64,000 bases of DNA, taken from positions 62,001 through 126,000 of IMG/VR virus record IMGVR_UViG_3300017917_002441. One strand, 5' to 3'. Numbering within the stretch: position 1 is the first letter of the stretch; the number at the start of each line of letters is the position of its first letter. A model generated the notes under the pieces. It searched no databases. It saw nothing but the letters and a program-made list of their open reading frames with translations, and was not told where the DNA came from. This DNA comes from a virus. The position numbers were made by a program, and so were the translations under genes. Positions 1 through 8,633 of the stretch are shown here, piece by piece.

Positions 1-630
1 ACCTATATCTACAACATAGAAAAACACTACGGTGCAGACATAGTTAATCTAGGATACGGTGGTAGTTCTATATACGATTTGATAGCAATACAACTCAAGC
101 CGTATATCAGTGACTTGTTGGATGTATATGTATTTGTGTGGACAGATTCTATGCGAGTGTTTCATAGAAGCATACGCAATTTAAAAAGTAATTTTGTAGG
201 CAGTAAATCTGATCCAATTGCCAATGCAGTAAGAGATTACTACAAATACATTCACGACGACGAAGTGGCCCATCTTCAGTACGTGGCAACATTGCAATAT
301 ATTGACAATCATATATTACCCCAGTTGCACAAGGCAAAAATTATACACATGTGGTCGTTTGGAAGGTTACCGCGGCATGCATGGGATAACAAAGAATTTG
401 ACACAAACGAAATTGAGTATAACCATACATGGAAGAACGGAATAGAAGTACGTCCTCCGCTGATAACATTGGGCATGGTTGACAACAAGATTTCTAAAAC
501 GTATAATGATCGTGTGCCAAATCACATACATGGTGATGTGTTAAATCAAACTTTGTCAGACATTATTATTGACATTGTTGATAACTATACAACTGCATCG
601 TCGCCAGTAACTATTAGGAAAAATGCATGA
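1..630 (+). CDS. SGNH/GDSL-like protein, 5'-truncated by window edge
   Basis: The reading frame is open from base 1, so the true start lies upstream; the first in-frame start-like codon (TTG at 79) is not convincing. The visible N-terminal part reads NLGYGGSSIYDL, followed about 25 residues later by a hydrophobic strand ending VFVWTDSMR. This resembles the glycine/serine block and following strand of phage SGNH-hydrolase-like proteins, but the catalytic Ser block is not fully visible. The stop overlaps the nrdB start (ATGA). Function is not established. Confidence 0.55.
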   Translation, partial: TYIYNIEKHYGADIVNLGYGGSSIYDLIAIQLKPYISDLLDVYVFVWTDSMRVFHRSIRNLKSNFVGSKSDPIANAVRDYYKYIHDDEVAHLQYVATLQYIDNHILPQLHKAKIIHMWSFGRLPRHAWDNKEFDTNEIEYNHTWKNGIEVRPPLITLGMVDNKISKTYNDRVPNHIHGDVLNQTLSDIIIDIVDNYTTASSPVTIRKNA

Positions 631-1727
631 GCAAACAACAATATAATTTAAAAACCAAAACTGACTATCTACATCGCAAGATGTTCCTGGACCCAGCAGG
701 CCCTGTGACCATTCAACGATTTGAAGAAGTTAAGTACAACAAGATTGCTAAATTTGAGCAAGAAGCTCGTGGCTTCTTCTGGGTACCAGAAGAAATCTCT
801 CTAACCAAGGATGCCGCAGACTTTAAAGATGCGTCAGACACAGTGCGGCACATCTTTACGTCAAACCTACTGCGTCAAACCGCGCTGGATAGCTTGCAAG
901 GTCGCGGCCCAAGTCAAATCTTTACCCCTGTGGTAAGTCTGCCAGAACTAGAAGCACTGGTGTACAACTGGACATTCTTTGAAACTAATATTCACAGTCG
1001 TAGTTACAGTCACATCATTCGTAACATTTACAATGTACCTAAAGAAGTGTTTAACACCATTCACGACACTGAAGAGATCGTTGGCATGGCAAGTAGTATT
1101 GGCCGGTATTACGACAAGTTACATGTGTTAAATTGTAACAAAGAGGCAGGATTTCATGTTGACGAACGTGAACACATTCATGCCATTTGGCTGGCACTCA
1201 ACGCCAGCTACGGCTTAGAGGCATTCCGCTTCATGGTGAGTTTTGCTACAAGTCTAGCCATGGTCGAGAATCGTATCTTTATTGGCAACGGCAATATCAT
1301 TAGTTTGATCTTGCAAGACGAAATCTTGCACAAAGAGTGGACTGCTTTCTTGATCAATCAAGTGGTCAAAGAAGATCCTAGATTCAAGGCCGCGCAAGTT
1401 GAATGCGAAGCTGAAGTGTACCAAATGTACCAGGATGTGATCCGTGAAGAAAAGGACTGGGCAGACTACTTGTTCAAAAAAGGTCCAGTGATTGGTCTTA
1501 ACGCCAATATTCTTAAAGACTTTGTGGACTACACAGCCGCAGGTGCGCTAAAGGAAATTGGTATCAAATATCAACATCCAGCACCCAAGACTACACCAAT
1601 CCCTTGGTTCAACAAACACGTTAATACATCAAACAAACAAACTGCACTTCAAGAAAACGAATCAACTAATTATGTTATTGGGGTGTTAAGTGACAATCTC
1701 AACTACGACGAGTTGCCGCAAATTTAA
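627..1727 (+). CDS. nrdB: Class Ia ribonucleotide reductase, small (beta) subunit
   Basis: Provides the tyrosyl-radical/diiron subunit that works with NrdA to make dNTPs for phage DNA synthesis. It has 366 residues, close to the E. coli length. Diiron ligands are readable: D88 (ALDSLQGR), E119 and H123 with radical tyrosine Y127 (ETNIHSRSY), the later Glu in YGLEAFRF, and the E/H pair in QDEILHKEW. The E119-H123 spacing is one residue longer than E. coli ETIH. The acidic/tyrosine C-terminus (NYDELPQI) suits docking to NrdA. nrdA is not in the window. Glutaredoxin follows at once. Confidence 0.96.
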   Translation: MSKQQYNLKTKTDYLHRKMFLDPAGPVTIQRFEEVKYNKIAKFEQEARGFFWVPEEISLTKDAADFKDASDTVRHIFTSNLLRQTALDSLQGRGPSQIFTPVVSLPELEALVYNWTFFETNIHSRSYSHIIRNIYNVPKEVFNTIHDTEEIVGMASSIGRYYDKLHVLNCNKEAGFHVDEREHIHAIWLALNASYGLEAFRFMVSFATSLAMVENRIFIGNGNIISLILQDEILHKEWTAFLINQVVKEDPRFKAAQVECEAEVYQMYQDVIREEKDWADYLFKKGPVIGLNANILKDFVDYTAAGALKEIGIKYQHPAPKTTPIPWFNKHVNTSNKQTALQENESTNYVIGVLSDNLNYDELPQI

Positions 1728-1743
1728 TTCAAGGAAGAAAGAA

Positions 1744-1971
1744 ATGACCAAAGCCATAGTATGGAGTAAGTATCACTGCCCTTATTGCGATCAAGCCAAA
1801 GCACTGCTAAAGCAAAAAGGAATCGCATTTGAAGAAAAGAAAATTGGTGACGGCTATACCAAAGAAGAACTGTTAGAAGCAGTGCCCACAGCACGTACAG
1901 TGCCACAGATTTTCCTTGATGGAAAATTAATTGGCGGATTTACCGAACTCAAACAACATTTACAAGGATAA
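1744..1971 (+). CDS. grx: Glutaredoxin (CPYC)
   Basis: A small thiol-disulfide oxidoreductase of 75 residues that likely re-reduces ribonucleotide reductase. It carries the dithiol active site CPYC near the N-terminus, the TVPQIF cis-proline motif and the following glycine pair (LIGGF) that bind glutathione. I chose ATG 1744 because an AAGGAAGAAAG ribosome site lies just upstream and the fold starts there; the frame is open further upstream inside nrdB. It sits 16 bases after nrdB, which fits a shared transcript. Confidence 0.93.
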   Translation: MTKAIVWSKYHCPYCDQAKALLKQKGIAFEEKKIGDGYTKEELLEAVPTARTVPQIFLDGKLIGGFTELKQHLQG

Positions 1972-1972
1972 C

Positions 1973-2272
1973 ATGAATATCAACACCGGAGAAGTTTACA
2001 CACTCAAGCTCAATTCAGGCGAAGAGCTAATTGCCAAAGTTGTAGCACGTACAGACCAATATCTAACTGTAGAAAGTCCTGTAAGCGTGGCCCCTGGGCC
2101 GCAAGGCATGGGCTTGGTGCCAAGCTTGTTTACAGCTGATCCCCGTGAAAATGTCACAATAAATATTAACAGTGTAGCAGTTGTTGCCGTCACTGAAGAT
2201 GCTGTCAAAATGAAATTCATTGAAGCAACCACTGGTATCAAGGTGCCAGATAAAAAGATCATTATGGGATAA
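1973..2272 (+). CDS. Small beta-rich (Sm-like?) phage protein
   Basis: A 99-residue protein starting one base after the glutaredoxin stop. The N-terminus (GEVYTLKLNSGEELIAKVV) alternates hydrophobic and polar residues as in an Sm/Hfq-type first strand and turn, followed by SPVSVAPGPQG and further strands. An Sm-like RNA-binding fold is a guess; conserved phage protein of unknown function is the safe reading. It precedes the spike-tip gene, so a structural role is also possible. Confidence 0.7.
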   Translation: MNINTGEVYTLKLNSGEELIAKVVARTDQYLTVESPVSVAPGPQGMGLVPSLFTADPRENVTININSVAVVAVTEDAVKMKFIEATTGIKVPDKKIIMG

Positions 2273-2273
2273 T

Positions 2274-2561
2274 ATGCCAGGAGTACAACGCAAGGGGGAT
2301 CCAAATTCAGCAGGTGGTGTTGCCACAGGCGGAGTTTCATCAGTCAAAGTCAATGGTCGCCCCATAGTTGTCAATGGTATATCTGTGTCTCCGCACCCTT
2401 GTTGCGGACAGCGTGGTTGTCCTCCCATACATTGCAGTGCAAAAACCACAGGTGGTGTCAGCAGTGTCAAGGCTGGCGGAATACCAATAATAGTAAACGG
2501 TAACGCAGACACTTGCGGTCACCCAAGAACAGCCGGCAGCGGCGATGTGAGAGTAGGCTAA
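2274..2561 (+). CDS. PAAR-domain spike-tip protein
   Basis: A 95-residue glycine/cysteine-rich protein. Two PAAR-type repeats are visible (GGVSSVKVNGRPIVVNG and GGVSSVKAGGIPIIVNG), with a Cys/His cluster between them (HPCCGQRGCPPIHC) and a late CGHPR that would bind metal at the cone apex. In T4-like phages such proteins cap the cell-puncturing spike. The ATG at 2274 starts one base after the upstream stop. The downstream genes are large virion-type proteins, consistent with a baseplate region. Confidence 0.88.
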   Translation: MPGVQRKGDPNSAGGVATGGVSSVKVNGRPIVVNGISVSPHPCCGQRGCPPIHCSAKTTGGVSSVKAGGIPIIVNGNADTCGHPRTAGSGDVRVG

Positions 2562-2562
2562 C

Positions 2563-3747
2563 GTGGCAAACAATAACAACACCCCTATCAGTCCACTGAG
2601 CTTAGAAGCTGGCGCTGGTTTATTAAACAATACCGGCGTCAAGCTTGGCGCCAATCTCACTGCCAACATCACTGCATATGAAACCACTAGCTTGGTTGCC
2701 AAACTTTTGCAAATACAAACCTTGGCAGCCACAGCAAACATTTCATCTGGCACACGTACCAGTCTGCAAACCATGGGCGCCAGCAGTGTTCCGGCACTGG
2801 GCGACTCAGTCCCAACTGCCAATCAAAACACACCGTATCCAGTGCCGCCACCTGGTGGTACTCCTTATTTGATTCCAGCCAGCAGTGCCAGTTTGTTCAG
2901 CGGCATCATTAGAGGTATTGGTAACACGTATCTTGGCAATGGTGATCTTGGCAAATTTGCACAAGCATACTTTTCCAGTTCGGGATATATCAGTCTTATC
3001 AACCCTGTTATCTTATCAGCGGCCAATGCCAACAACTATCTTGGCCCTACGTTTACTGACATGGACAACTTAATCACAGGCGATCTTGCACAAGCAAACT
3101 TGGCGTTCCCTGCGTTTGGTGAAGACTTGTCCAATTTGGGGTTTGCATTGAATTTAAAAAATCTTGATGCCCTGGGGTCACCGGCAGCATTGTTGCAGGC
3201 CTTGAGCCAGGCTGGAAACATGCCCACAGGAACCACGCCAGCAGTCAAAGCCGCGCTGAACGCCGTGGGCGTAACTGATGCAGAAATAACTGACTTAGTT
3301 ACAAACAATGTGTACAGTTTGTTCAATCCTGACGGACTGACAGAACCCGAATTCAACGCACTGCAAAAACGTGCATATTCTGGCTTGTGTAATGTTACTG
3401 GTGCTGACCTGCAAGATGTGCTGAACATACTTGACTGTACCACTGCCAACATTACACAGATGTGCGAGTTGTTGAATCCAGTTAAACTATTCCCCAACAG
3501 CTTCTTGAGCATAACACTGCCCACACCCAATGGTTCAATACTGGTGTATGGACCTGATGGCAGTGTCAATAGCGACATTGAACCCATTGTAAATTCAGGC
3601 CAGTTGGCACCAGTGGGCTGTGACGAATTGGCCAAGATTGTACCGCCGGCCAATGCTGTGGGTAGCAAAGCATTGCAAATTGCGTTACAACAGGTCAAGA
3701 ACATTGGTAGCTTGACAGCACCTCAACTAGCGGCGGTATTGATATGA
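2563..3747 (+). CDS. Putative virion/baseplate-associated protein
   Basis: A 394-residue protein with a GTG start, rich in Ala, Asn, Gly, Leu and Thr, with few charged residues, as is common in structural phage proteins. I recognise no domain. It lies between the PAAR gene and another protein of similar composition, and its stop overlaps the next start (ATGA at 3744). A virion role is inferred from position and composition only. Confidence 0.75.
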   Translation: MANNNNTPISPLSLEAGAGLLNNTGVKLGANLTANITAYETTSLVAKLLQIQTLAATANISSGTRTSLQTMGASSVPALGDSVPTANQNTPYPVPPPGGTPYLIPASSASLFSGIIRGIGNTYLGNGDLGKFAQAYFSSSGYISLINPVILSAANANNYLGPTFTDMDNLITGDLAQANLAFPAFGEDLSNLGFALNLKNLDALGSPAALLQALSQAGNMPTGTTPAVKAALNAVGVTDAEITDLVTNNVYSLFNPDGLTEPEFNALQKRAYSGLCNVTGADLQDVLNILDCTTANITQMCELLNPVKLFPNSFLSITLPTPNGSILVYGPDGSVNSDIEPIVNSGQLAPVGCDELAKIVPPANAVGSKALQIALQQVKNIGSLTAPQLAAVLI

Positions 3748-4580
3748 TCGAAAGTTTAAAGAATCTTCCGCTGTTACAGGCACAAACTCAGCCCTTGAGC
3801 TCGGCGTCGCAGAGTTTCTATGCCAATACTTTTGCCAGTGGCACTGGACCACAAGGTACTTTTACCATCACAGACTTTTTAGGCACTGCAATTGGTGTCA
3901 CTGTGGGTCCAATTTTTAAATCCACTGCTGATTTAATCTCATCACTGACTACAGCTGGTAGTCTAGCTGACTTGATTGAAATTTATGATGTCATGATTGG
4001 TTGCTTTCAAGGGCTTTATCCTGACCCACTCAATCCCCCCGACGGTATTGACATACCAGCGCCACTGCCTGGCGCAGGAATCTATGCTGACCTGGACAGT
4101 GCCATTACAGCTCTAGTGGCTTTGGCCAATGCAGAAATTACCAGTTTGGGAACCAGTCTTGGTGCCAATGCAACCGCACTCAACAGTAATTGGAATTCTA
4201 TTGTGAATCGAGTTGTGTACGAAGCCACAAACCAAAGCAAGGCCAGCTTGCAAATGTATGCTTTGATTCCCGGAGACAAAATGAGTGTCATGGCCCTGGT
4301 CACAGGATTAAACGGCATAGGCAATGAAACTGATTTGAATGGCCCAGCACAGTTTTTTGAAGAAATTGCTGACACAGCTGGACTGCCAGGACAAGCCATC
4401 ATTGGCGCATTACGTGAAGGAAGAAATGACACAGCTCTCAACAGTCAAGGACTTGGGCATGACAATGCAGTGTTGCCTACCCCCAGTGTAATACCACCGC
4501 CTGCGCCATTGCTGAATTCAGAATACACTGTAGCAGAAGCACGAGCATTTAATAGATTTAGGATCTTTAATAGACCTTGA
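3744..4580 (+). CDS. Putative virion/baseplate-associated protein
   Basis: A 278-residue Ala/Leu/Thr-rich protein translationally coupled to the previous gene. The composition resembles its neighbour: hydrophobic helices, SLGTSLGANATALNSNW-type low-charge stretches, and a C-terminal proline run (PTPSVIPPPAPLL) before a short basic tail. No family recognised. It is the last gene before the terminator at 4603, closing what looks like a late structural operon. Confidence 0.75.
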   Translation: MIESLKNLPLLQAQTQPLSSASQSFYANTFASGTGPQGTFTITDFLGTAIGVTVGPIFKSTADLISSLTTAGSLADLIEIYDVMIGCFQGLYPDPLNPPDGIDIPAPLPGAGIYADLDSAITALVALANAEITSLGTSLGANATALNSNWNSIVNRVVYEATNQSKASLQMYALIPGDKMSVMALVTGLNGIGNETDLNGPAQFFEEIADTAGLPGQAIIGALREGRNDTALNSQGLGHDNAVLPTPSVIPPPAPLLNSEYTVAEARAFNRFRIFNRP

Positions 4581-4602
4581 TTTGTTGCATTTTTACAACA
4601 CC

Positions 4603-4629
4603 AAAAACCCTACTTTTTGTAGGGTTTTT
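4603..4629 (+). terminator. Rho-independent terminator
   Basis: An 11-base arm (AAAAACCCTAC) pairs with GTAGGGTTTTT across a 5-base T loop, and the 3' arm ends in a T run. It follows the virion-type operon and directly precedes the promoter at 4636. Confidence 0.9.
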
Positions 4630-4635
4630 CTTTGG

Positions 4636-4664
4636 TTGACCAATATTTCCCAATTTGCTATAAT
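4636..4664 (+). promoter_or_regulatory. Sigma70-type phage promoter (family copy 1)
   Basis: TTGACC (4636-4641), 17-base spacer ending CCCAATTTGC, TATAAT (4659-4664) with an extended TGC before the -10. It shares its spacer sequence with about a dozen promoters in this window and drives the 4697 gene. Confidence 0.93.
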
Positions 4665-4696
4665 AATGACATAGCGTAACAAAACAGGAGTTCAAA

Positions 4697-4891
4697 ATGG
4701 CATTTGAAAAAACCATGCTTGCAGTGGCAGAAGATTGCGGACTGGAAGGCGCCTACTTTGCATACGGTACTATGTTTGTTCCAGTAGAAGGTGTAACAGA
4801 CGAAACTTTGGCCCGCTTCAAAGGCGAACTGGCTTACAACAAGATCCAAGTCTGCACAGCTGGCGACGAAGTAGCAATTGACTTCGTTTGA
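4697..4891 (+). CDS. Small phage protein, unknown
   Basis: A 64-residue protein with its own promoter and an ACAGGAG ribosome site. No motif recognised. Its stop codon lies inside the -35 element of the next promoter. Confidence 0.78.
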   Translation: MAFEKTMLAVAEDCGLEGAYFAYGTMFVPVEGVTDETLARFKGELAYNKIQVCTAGDEVAIDFV

Positions 4892-4916
4892 CCAATTAAT
4901 CCCATTTTGCTATAAT
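4888..4916 (+). promoter_or_regulatory. Sigma70-type phage promoter (family copy 2)
   Basis: TTGACC (4888-4893), 17-base spacer ending CATTTTGC, TATAAT (4911-4916), then the recurring leader ATAGGTATAGTGAAC and AAGGAG. The -35 overlaps the upstream stop codon. Confidence 0.93.
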
Positions 4917-4945
4917 ATAGGTATAGTGAACAACAAGGAGCCGCA

Positions 4946-5227
4946 ATGACTTACGCAACTATTCAAGAAATCAACAGCTCAATCATGTTTGGCGAGCTTA
5001 CTAATGATCAACTGGATTCTGTAATCTCAGCAGTGAAGTACGCTCGTGCTCAAATCACTAAACAAAACGCCCGCACCTTGCGCATTGGTGCCAATGTAAA
5101 ATTTACTAGCCACCGGACTGGTCAGACCATTACCGGCACAGTAGAATCAATCAAAATTAAAAACGTTATTGTCAGCACTTCCCTGGGCCGCTATCGTGTG
5201 CCAGCTAACATGCTGGAGGCAATATGA
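4946..5227 (+). CDS. Small phage protein with C-terminal beta barrel-like half
   Basis: 93 residues. The N-terminal half is helical (FGELTNDQLDSVISAVKYAR). The C-terminal half (VKFTSHRTGQTITGTVESI and LGRYRVPANMLE) looks like a small KOW/SH3-type barrel that often contacts nucleic acid. It starts under a strong promoter and is coupled to the next gene (ATGA at 5224). Confidence 0.8.
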   Translation: MTYATIQEINSSIMFGELTNDQLDSVISAVKYARAQITKQNARTLRIGANVKFTSHRTGQTITGTVESIKIKNVIVSTSLGRYRVPANMLEAI

Positions 5228-5388
5228 AGACTTTTCGTGCATGGGTGCATGAGTTGTGGTTGCAAAACTGCGACGAACTGTTTGAGTTTCATCAAATGCC
5301 CTATGATCAAAAAGAATATTTCAACAAATACAAGTATTGGCTAAAACGAGAGTATCGTTTTCAAAGGAGTAAACAACATGGGTCTTGA
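5224..5388 (+). CDS. Tiny Trp/Tyr-rich phage protein
   Basis: A 54-residue protein (MKTFRAWVHELWLQ...) with a helical, aromatic and basic C-terminus (YWLKREYRF). It starts by ATGA overlap with the previous stop and overlaps the next start by 11 bases. The pattern resembles small conserved proteins of T4-like aquatic phages. Function unknown. Confidence 0.7.
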   Translation: MKTFRAWVHELWLQNCDELFEFHQMPYDQKEYFNKYKYWLKREYRFQRSKQHGS

Positions 5389-5794
5389 TATGTACGCATA
5401 CGTGGCACACCGTGCCGGTCAGCGAAACGATTTCTATGAGGGCGGAGATTTTGATCCCGATACTCACGATTTTAAAAACCCTGCTGTACCAAAGCCACGT
5501 GAAATTGCTTATTGGCGCAAGCATCCTAATCTGCATGGTTGGATGCGTCAACTGTGGGAAAGCAAAGGCAACGAAGGCGAGTTCAACGGTGACGAGCTGG
5601 AACTTACCCGCGAAGACATTGACCAGCTGGAGCAAGATATTCTTGATGGCACCGTGGCTGGCATCAGCGAAATAGGTTTTTTCTTTGGTAACCCTTCAGA
5701 CGACTACTACCGTGAACAAGATCTTGAGTTTGTCAAGAATGCACGAGCTGAGTTGTTCATGGGCTTCAAAGTGTTTTACAATAGCTCTTGGTAA
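5378..5794 (+). CDS. Conserved phage protein starting MGLDMYAY
   Basis: A 138-residue protein beginning MGLDMYAYVAHR, with the block IAYWRKHPNLHGWM and an acidic middle. I recall this N-terminus and Trp/His block from phage and bacterial hypotheticals, sometimes labelled phosphoglycerate kinase without good reason. Ribosome site AAAGGAG precedes the ATG. Biochemical role unknown. Confidence 0.82.
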   Translation: MGLDMYAYVAHRAGQRNDFYEGGDFDPDTHDFKNPAVPKPREIAYWRKHPNLHGWMRQLWESKGNEGEFNGDELELTREDIDQLEQDILDGTVAGISEIGFFFGNPSDDYYREQDLEFVKNARAELFMGFKVFYNSSW

Positions 5795-5803
5795 GGAACA
5801 GCA

Positions 5804-6025
5804 ATGCCTACAGTAGAAACTTATGTTGAAGTTGACGTTGAACTCGACGACTTTGACGATGATGACCTTATTGAAGAACTGGAACGGCGAGGACTTGGGC
5901 TTGAAATTGCAAACCAAAGCGGTACTGAATTGATTACCGCAATATTTGAAAAGCGCCGCATGGGTCGTGACTATCAGCGCGAGCTTGATGAACTAATTTA
6001 CATGGGCATTGGGAGATTTGTTTGA
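5804..6025 (+). CDS. Small acidic phage protein
   Basis: 73 residues with a very acidic N-terminal half (VELDDFDDDDLIEELE). It overlaps the next gene, which starts at TTG 6022. No function recognised; the charge suggests possible DNA mimicry, but this is speculation. Confidence 0.75.
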   Translation: MPTVETYVEVDVELDDFDDDDLIEELERRGLGLEIANQSGTELITAIFEKRRMGRDYQRELDELIYMGIGRFV

Positions 6026-6480
6026 AAGAAATATTCTACAAAAAGGTAGGCCGCAGGTACGTTCCTGTTAGCGAGTATGACAGTGACTTGATGAGTGCGT
6101 TTCCCAAAGGCGCACACTTGGTGATGACATACCCTGGCGGCCGTAGCACACGATACAATGTTGACATTGCTTATGCTCCCATGCTTGCGGCTGCACGTTC
6201 GGCAGAAGATCGCATTGCCAATGCCATTGTCAAGGCATCTGAAATGCGTCCAAGTAAAACGCCAGTGACTGAATCTCAAGCACGTGCCTGGCGCAAGCTA
6301 CAAAAAGAATTTGGCGACGAACGTTATGCAGTACAGATTCCTGCCGCACGTGACATTGCCGAAGCTGGCGTGCAGGCCATGATGGAAGAAGCACATGAGC
6401 TTATGGCAAATCCTGTAGTACGCAAGGCCTACGATGAGTTTATGTTAGTATGTAAATTGGCCTCAACGGAGAGTAAATAA
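6022..6480 (+). CDS. Phage protein, unknown
   Basis: 152 residues, TTG start overlapping the previous TGA. It contains a helical C-terminal half and YPGGRSTRYN. It ends one base into the ligase start (TAATG), so translation is probably coupled. Confidence 0.78.
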   Translation: MKEIFYKKVGRRYVPVSEYDSDLMSAFPKGAHLVMTYPGGRSTRYNVDIAYAPMLAAARSAEDRIANAIVKASEMRPSKTPVTESQARAWRKLQKEFGDERYAVQIPAARDIAEAGVQAMMEEAHELMANPVVRKAYDEFMLVCKLASTESK

Positions 6481-7853
6481 TGATAGATGTACAAGACGCA
6501 CGTTTTGAGGGACTGAAGTTGGCCGCAGACTGGATCCGAGATCTCGAAAGCTCTGATAGCCGTATTCACAAAGAGAAAGTCATTGAAAAAGCTTTGATGG
6601 CTGCAAAATTGGGCAGTGCCAATGCCCAATGTTTTTTGTTCAACTGCTACCAGGCATACAATCCTTTCTACACGTTCAACATTCGGCAAGTGCCAGATAC
6701 TGAAGGTCTAGAAGGGCGTGCCAATCCGTGGCCACGTTTCTGGGCACTGCTGGAAAGTCTGCGCACTCGTTCAGTGACTGGCAACAATGCTCGCCAAGCC
6801 ATTGATGACCTTAGCCAAGACTTTGATAGCGAAGAGTGGAATCTAATCTGCGCACGTGTTATTCGCAAAGATCTTCGATGTGGCATCAGTGAAAAGACTT
6901 TGAACAAAATCCTTGGCAAGACTGAGTGGAAGATTCCTGTGTTCAGTTGCCAACTGGCGCAAGACAGCACAGATCAGCCTAAGAAAATGCGTGGCACCAA
7001 ACGACTAGAAGTCAAGCTGGACGGTGTGCGTGTGCTGGCCGTGGTGCAAGGCATGAGTGTAAGCTTGTTCAGTCGCAACGGCAAAGAGTTTGCTAACTTC
7101 CCACAAATTGCCAAGGCAATTCAAGTGCATCGTTCAGCGTTTCAAAGTCACTTGGGTTCAGGTGGTCGCTTTGTGTTGGACGGTGAGATTGTGGGCGAAA
7201 GCTTTCAAAAGCTCATGAAGCAAGCACATCGCAAAAGCGATGCCGAAACAGATGGCATGGTGTATCACATCTTTGACATTCTGCCCTTGGATGACTTTCA
7301 ACGTGGCTTCTGGAATGCGCAACAGCAAAAACGATTGGACATTCTAGATCGTGCTCGTGGCAAATTGGAAGAAGATTCTGACTGTTTGCGCATCATGCCT
7401 GGCCTAGACGTAAACTTGGACACCAGCGAAGGGCATGACATCATGCGCCGCTTTGCAGAAGATGCAGTGGACCAAGGCTTTGAAGGTATCATGATCAAAG
7501 ACATTGGCGCACCGTATGAGTGTAAGCGTAGTAGTTTTTGGATGAAGTGGAAGCCCACAATCAGCGTTGATTTGGAAATCGTGGGATTTGAAGAAGGCAC
7601 TGGGCGCAATGCTGGTCGCTTGGGTGCAATTATTTGCGAAGGAGTTGACAATGGACGTAACATTCGTGTTAATGTTGGTAGCGGTTTGTCTGATAGCGAT
7701 CGTGATGAGTATTGGGACGCCCGCGATAACTTACTTGGTCACTTGGTTGAAGTCCAAGCTGATGCGGTAACACAAAACCAAGACGGCAGCTACAGTCTGC
7801 GGTTCCCAAGGTTCCTGCGGTTCCGTGATATTGAAGCAGGAGACAAAATCTAA
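6480..7853 (+). CDS. lig: ATP-dependent DNA ligase
   Basis: Seals nicks during phage replication and repair. At 457 residues it is close to T4 gp30 (487). The nucleotidyltransferase motif I KLDGVR holds the adenylated lysine at K179. Motif III (VLDGEIVGE), motif IV (GFEGIMIKD) and motif V (WMKWKP) are all readable, followed by a C-terminal OB-fold region. The N-terminal helical domain (IRKDLRCGISEKTLNKILG) is typical of this group. Translation overlaps genes on both sides. Confidence 0.95.
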   Translation: MIDVQDARFEGLKLAADWIRDLESSDSRIHKEKVIEKALMAAKLGSANAQCFLFNCYQAYNPFYTFNIRQVPDTEGLEGRANPWPRFWALLESLRTRSVTGNNARQAIDDLSQDFDSEEWNLICARVIRKDLRCGISEKTLNKILGKTEWKIPVFSCQLAQDSTDQPKKMRGTKRLEVKLDGVRVLAVVQGMSVSLFSRNGKEFANFPQIAKAIQVHRSAFQSHLGSGGRFVLDGEIVGESFQKLMKQAHRKSDAETDGMVYHIFDILPLDDFQRGFWNAQQQKRLDILDRARGKLEEDSDCLRIMPGLDVNLDTSEGHDIMRRFAEDAVDQGFEGIMIKDIGAPYECKRSSFWMKWKPTISVDLEIVGFEEGTGRNAGRLGAIICEGVDNGRNIRVNVGSGLSDSDRDEYWDARDNLLGHLVEVQADAVTQNQDGSYSLRFPRFLRFRDIEAGDKI

Positions 7854-8092
7854 TGGGCAATTTAGCTGACTATTTTTTCAACAATCGCTACAAGCCCCGT
7901 TGGCACATTGGCGATCGGGTGCAAGGCAAATGGAACAAAATTCCGTTTAGAGGTACAGTGGGTAATGACACCTTGATTAACGAAACTCAAGGCCCCAGAG
8001 TCACTGTGCATTTGGATTTGCCTATTTTGCTCAAAAGCGAATTGCACAGAATCATATTTGTCAAGCCGGACGAACTGAAAGAATTTAAATGA
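7853..8092 (+). CDS. Small phage protein, unknown
   Basis: 79 residues; TAATG overlap with ligase. RWHIGDRVQGKWNKIPFRGTV looks like a small SH3/KOW-type barrel. Coupled to the next gene by ATGA. Confidence 0.75.
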   Translation: MGNLADYFFNNRYKPRWHIGDRVQGKWNKIPFRGTVGNDTLINETQGPRVTVHLDLPILLKSELHRIIFVKPDELKEFK

Positions 8093-8385
8093 TTCAAGCA
8101 ACACTGCAAGTTGGTACACCTTGGCATCTAGAGTTTTTTAAAAACCTAGGATGCCTACACGGTAGTATCACCAAACACAAATACTGGGAATTGGAACACA
8201 CTTACTACAGCGATGTTTTGCTGGACGTCAATGTGCAATTTAACAATCGCACAGACCATAGTGGATTATCAATCACAGTTGGTGTACTGGGGTATGGCAT
8301 TAGTTTTAAAATCTATGACCATCGTCACTGGGACTATGAAAACAACTGCTGGGAAGATCATGAGCAACACCCCCGAGCATCGTGA
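8089..8385 (+). CDS. Small phage protein, unknown
   Basis: 98 residues, with alternating strands and an aromatic C-terminus (HRHWDYENNCWEDHEQH). No family recognised. Its end overlaps the next gene by 26 bases. Confidence 0.72.
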   Translation: MIQATLQVGTPWHLEFFKNLGCLHGSITKHKYWELEHTYYSDVLLDVNVQFNNRTDHSGLSITVGVLGYGISFKIYDHRHWDYENNCWEDHEQHPRAS

Positions 8386-8602
8386 CATTTTGGGACAGCC
8401 CTTGGCCATAGGCGACTGTGTGGTATATCCGTCTAGCAATGCCATGTACGTGGGCACTATTGTTAAATTGAATCCAAAAATGATCAAGGTTCGCCGTGTG
8501 GGCACCAGATCAAACTGGGAACAAAATAAATATCCCGATGACCTTGCCAAGGTCAGTGGTGCCGAAGTCACTATGTATTTGTTGAAAAACAACGCTGGTT
8601 GA
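8360..8602 (+). CDS. Small phage protein with SH3-like pattern
   Basis: 80 residues starting MSNTPEHRD. ATG 8360 is preferred although the frame is open upstream. GDCVVYPSSNAMYVGTIVKL resembles a small beta-barrel. The stop lies in the -35 of the promoter at 8599. Confidence 0.72.
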   Translation: MSNTPEHRDILGQPLAIGDCVVYPSSNAMYVGTIVKLNPKMIKVRRVGTRSNWEQNKYPDDLAKVSGAEVTMYLLKNNAG

Positions 8603-8627
8603 CACAGTTATTCGATATTGTTATAAT
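8599..8627 (+). promoter_or_regulatory. Promoter giving a leaderless transcript
   Basis: TTGACA (8599-8604), 17-base spacer, TATAAT (8622-8627). Only six bases separate the -10 from ATG 8634, so the expected +1 falls on the start codon. Confidence 0.88.
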
Positions 8628-8633
8628 ATTGAC

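Noticed and set aside
2063-2512. Minus-strand frames across the PAAR region
   Set aside because: They mirror the plus-strand codon pattern of the PAAR and Sm-like genes, with no ribosome site or recognisable motifs.
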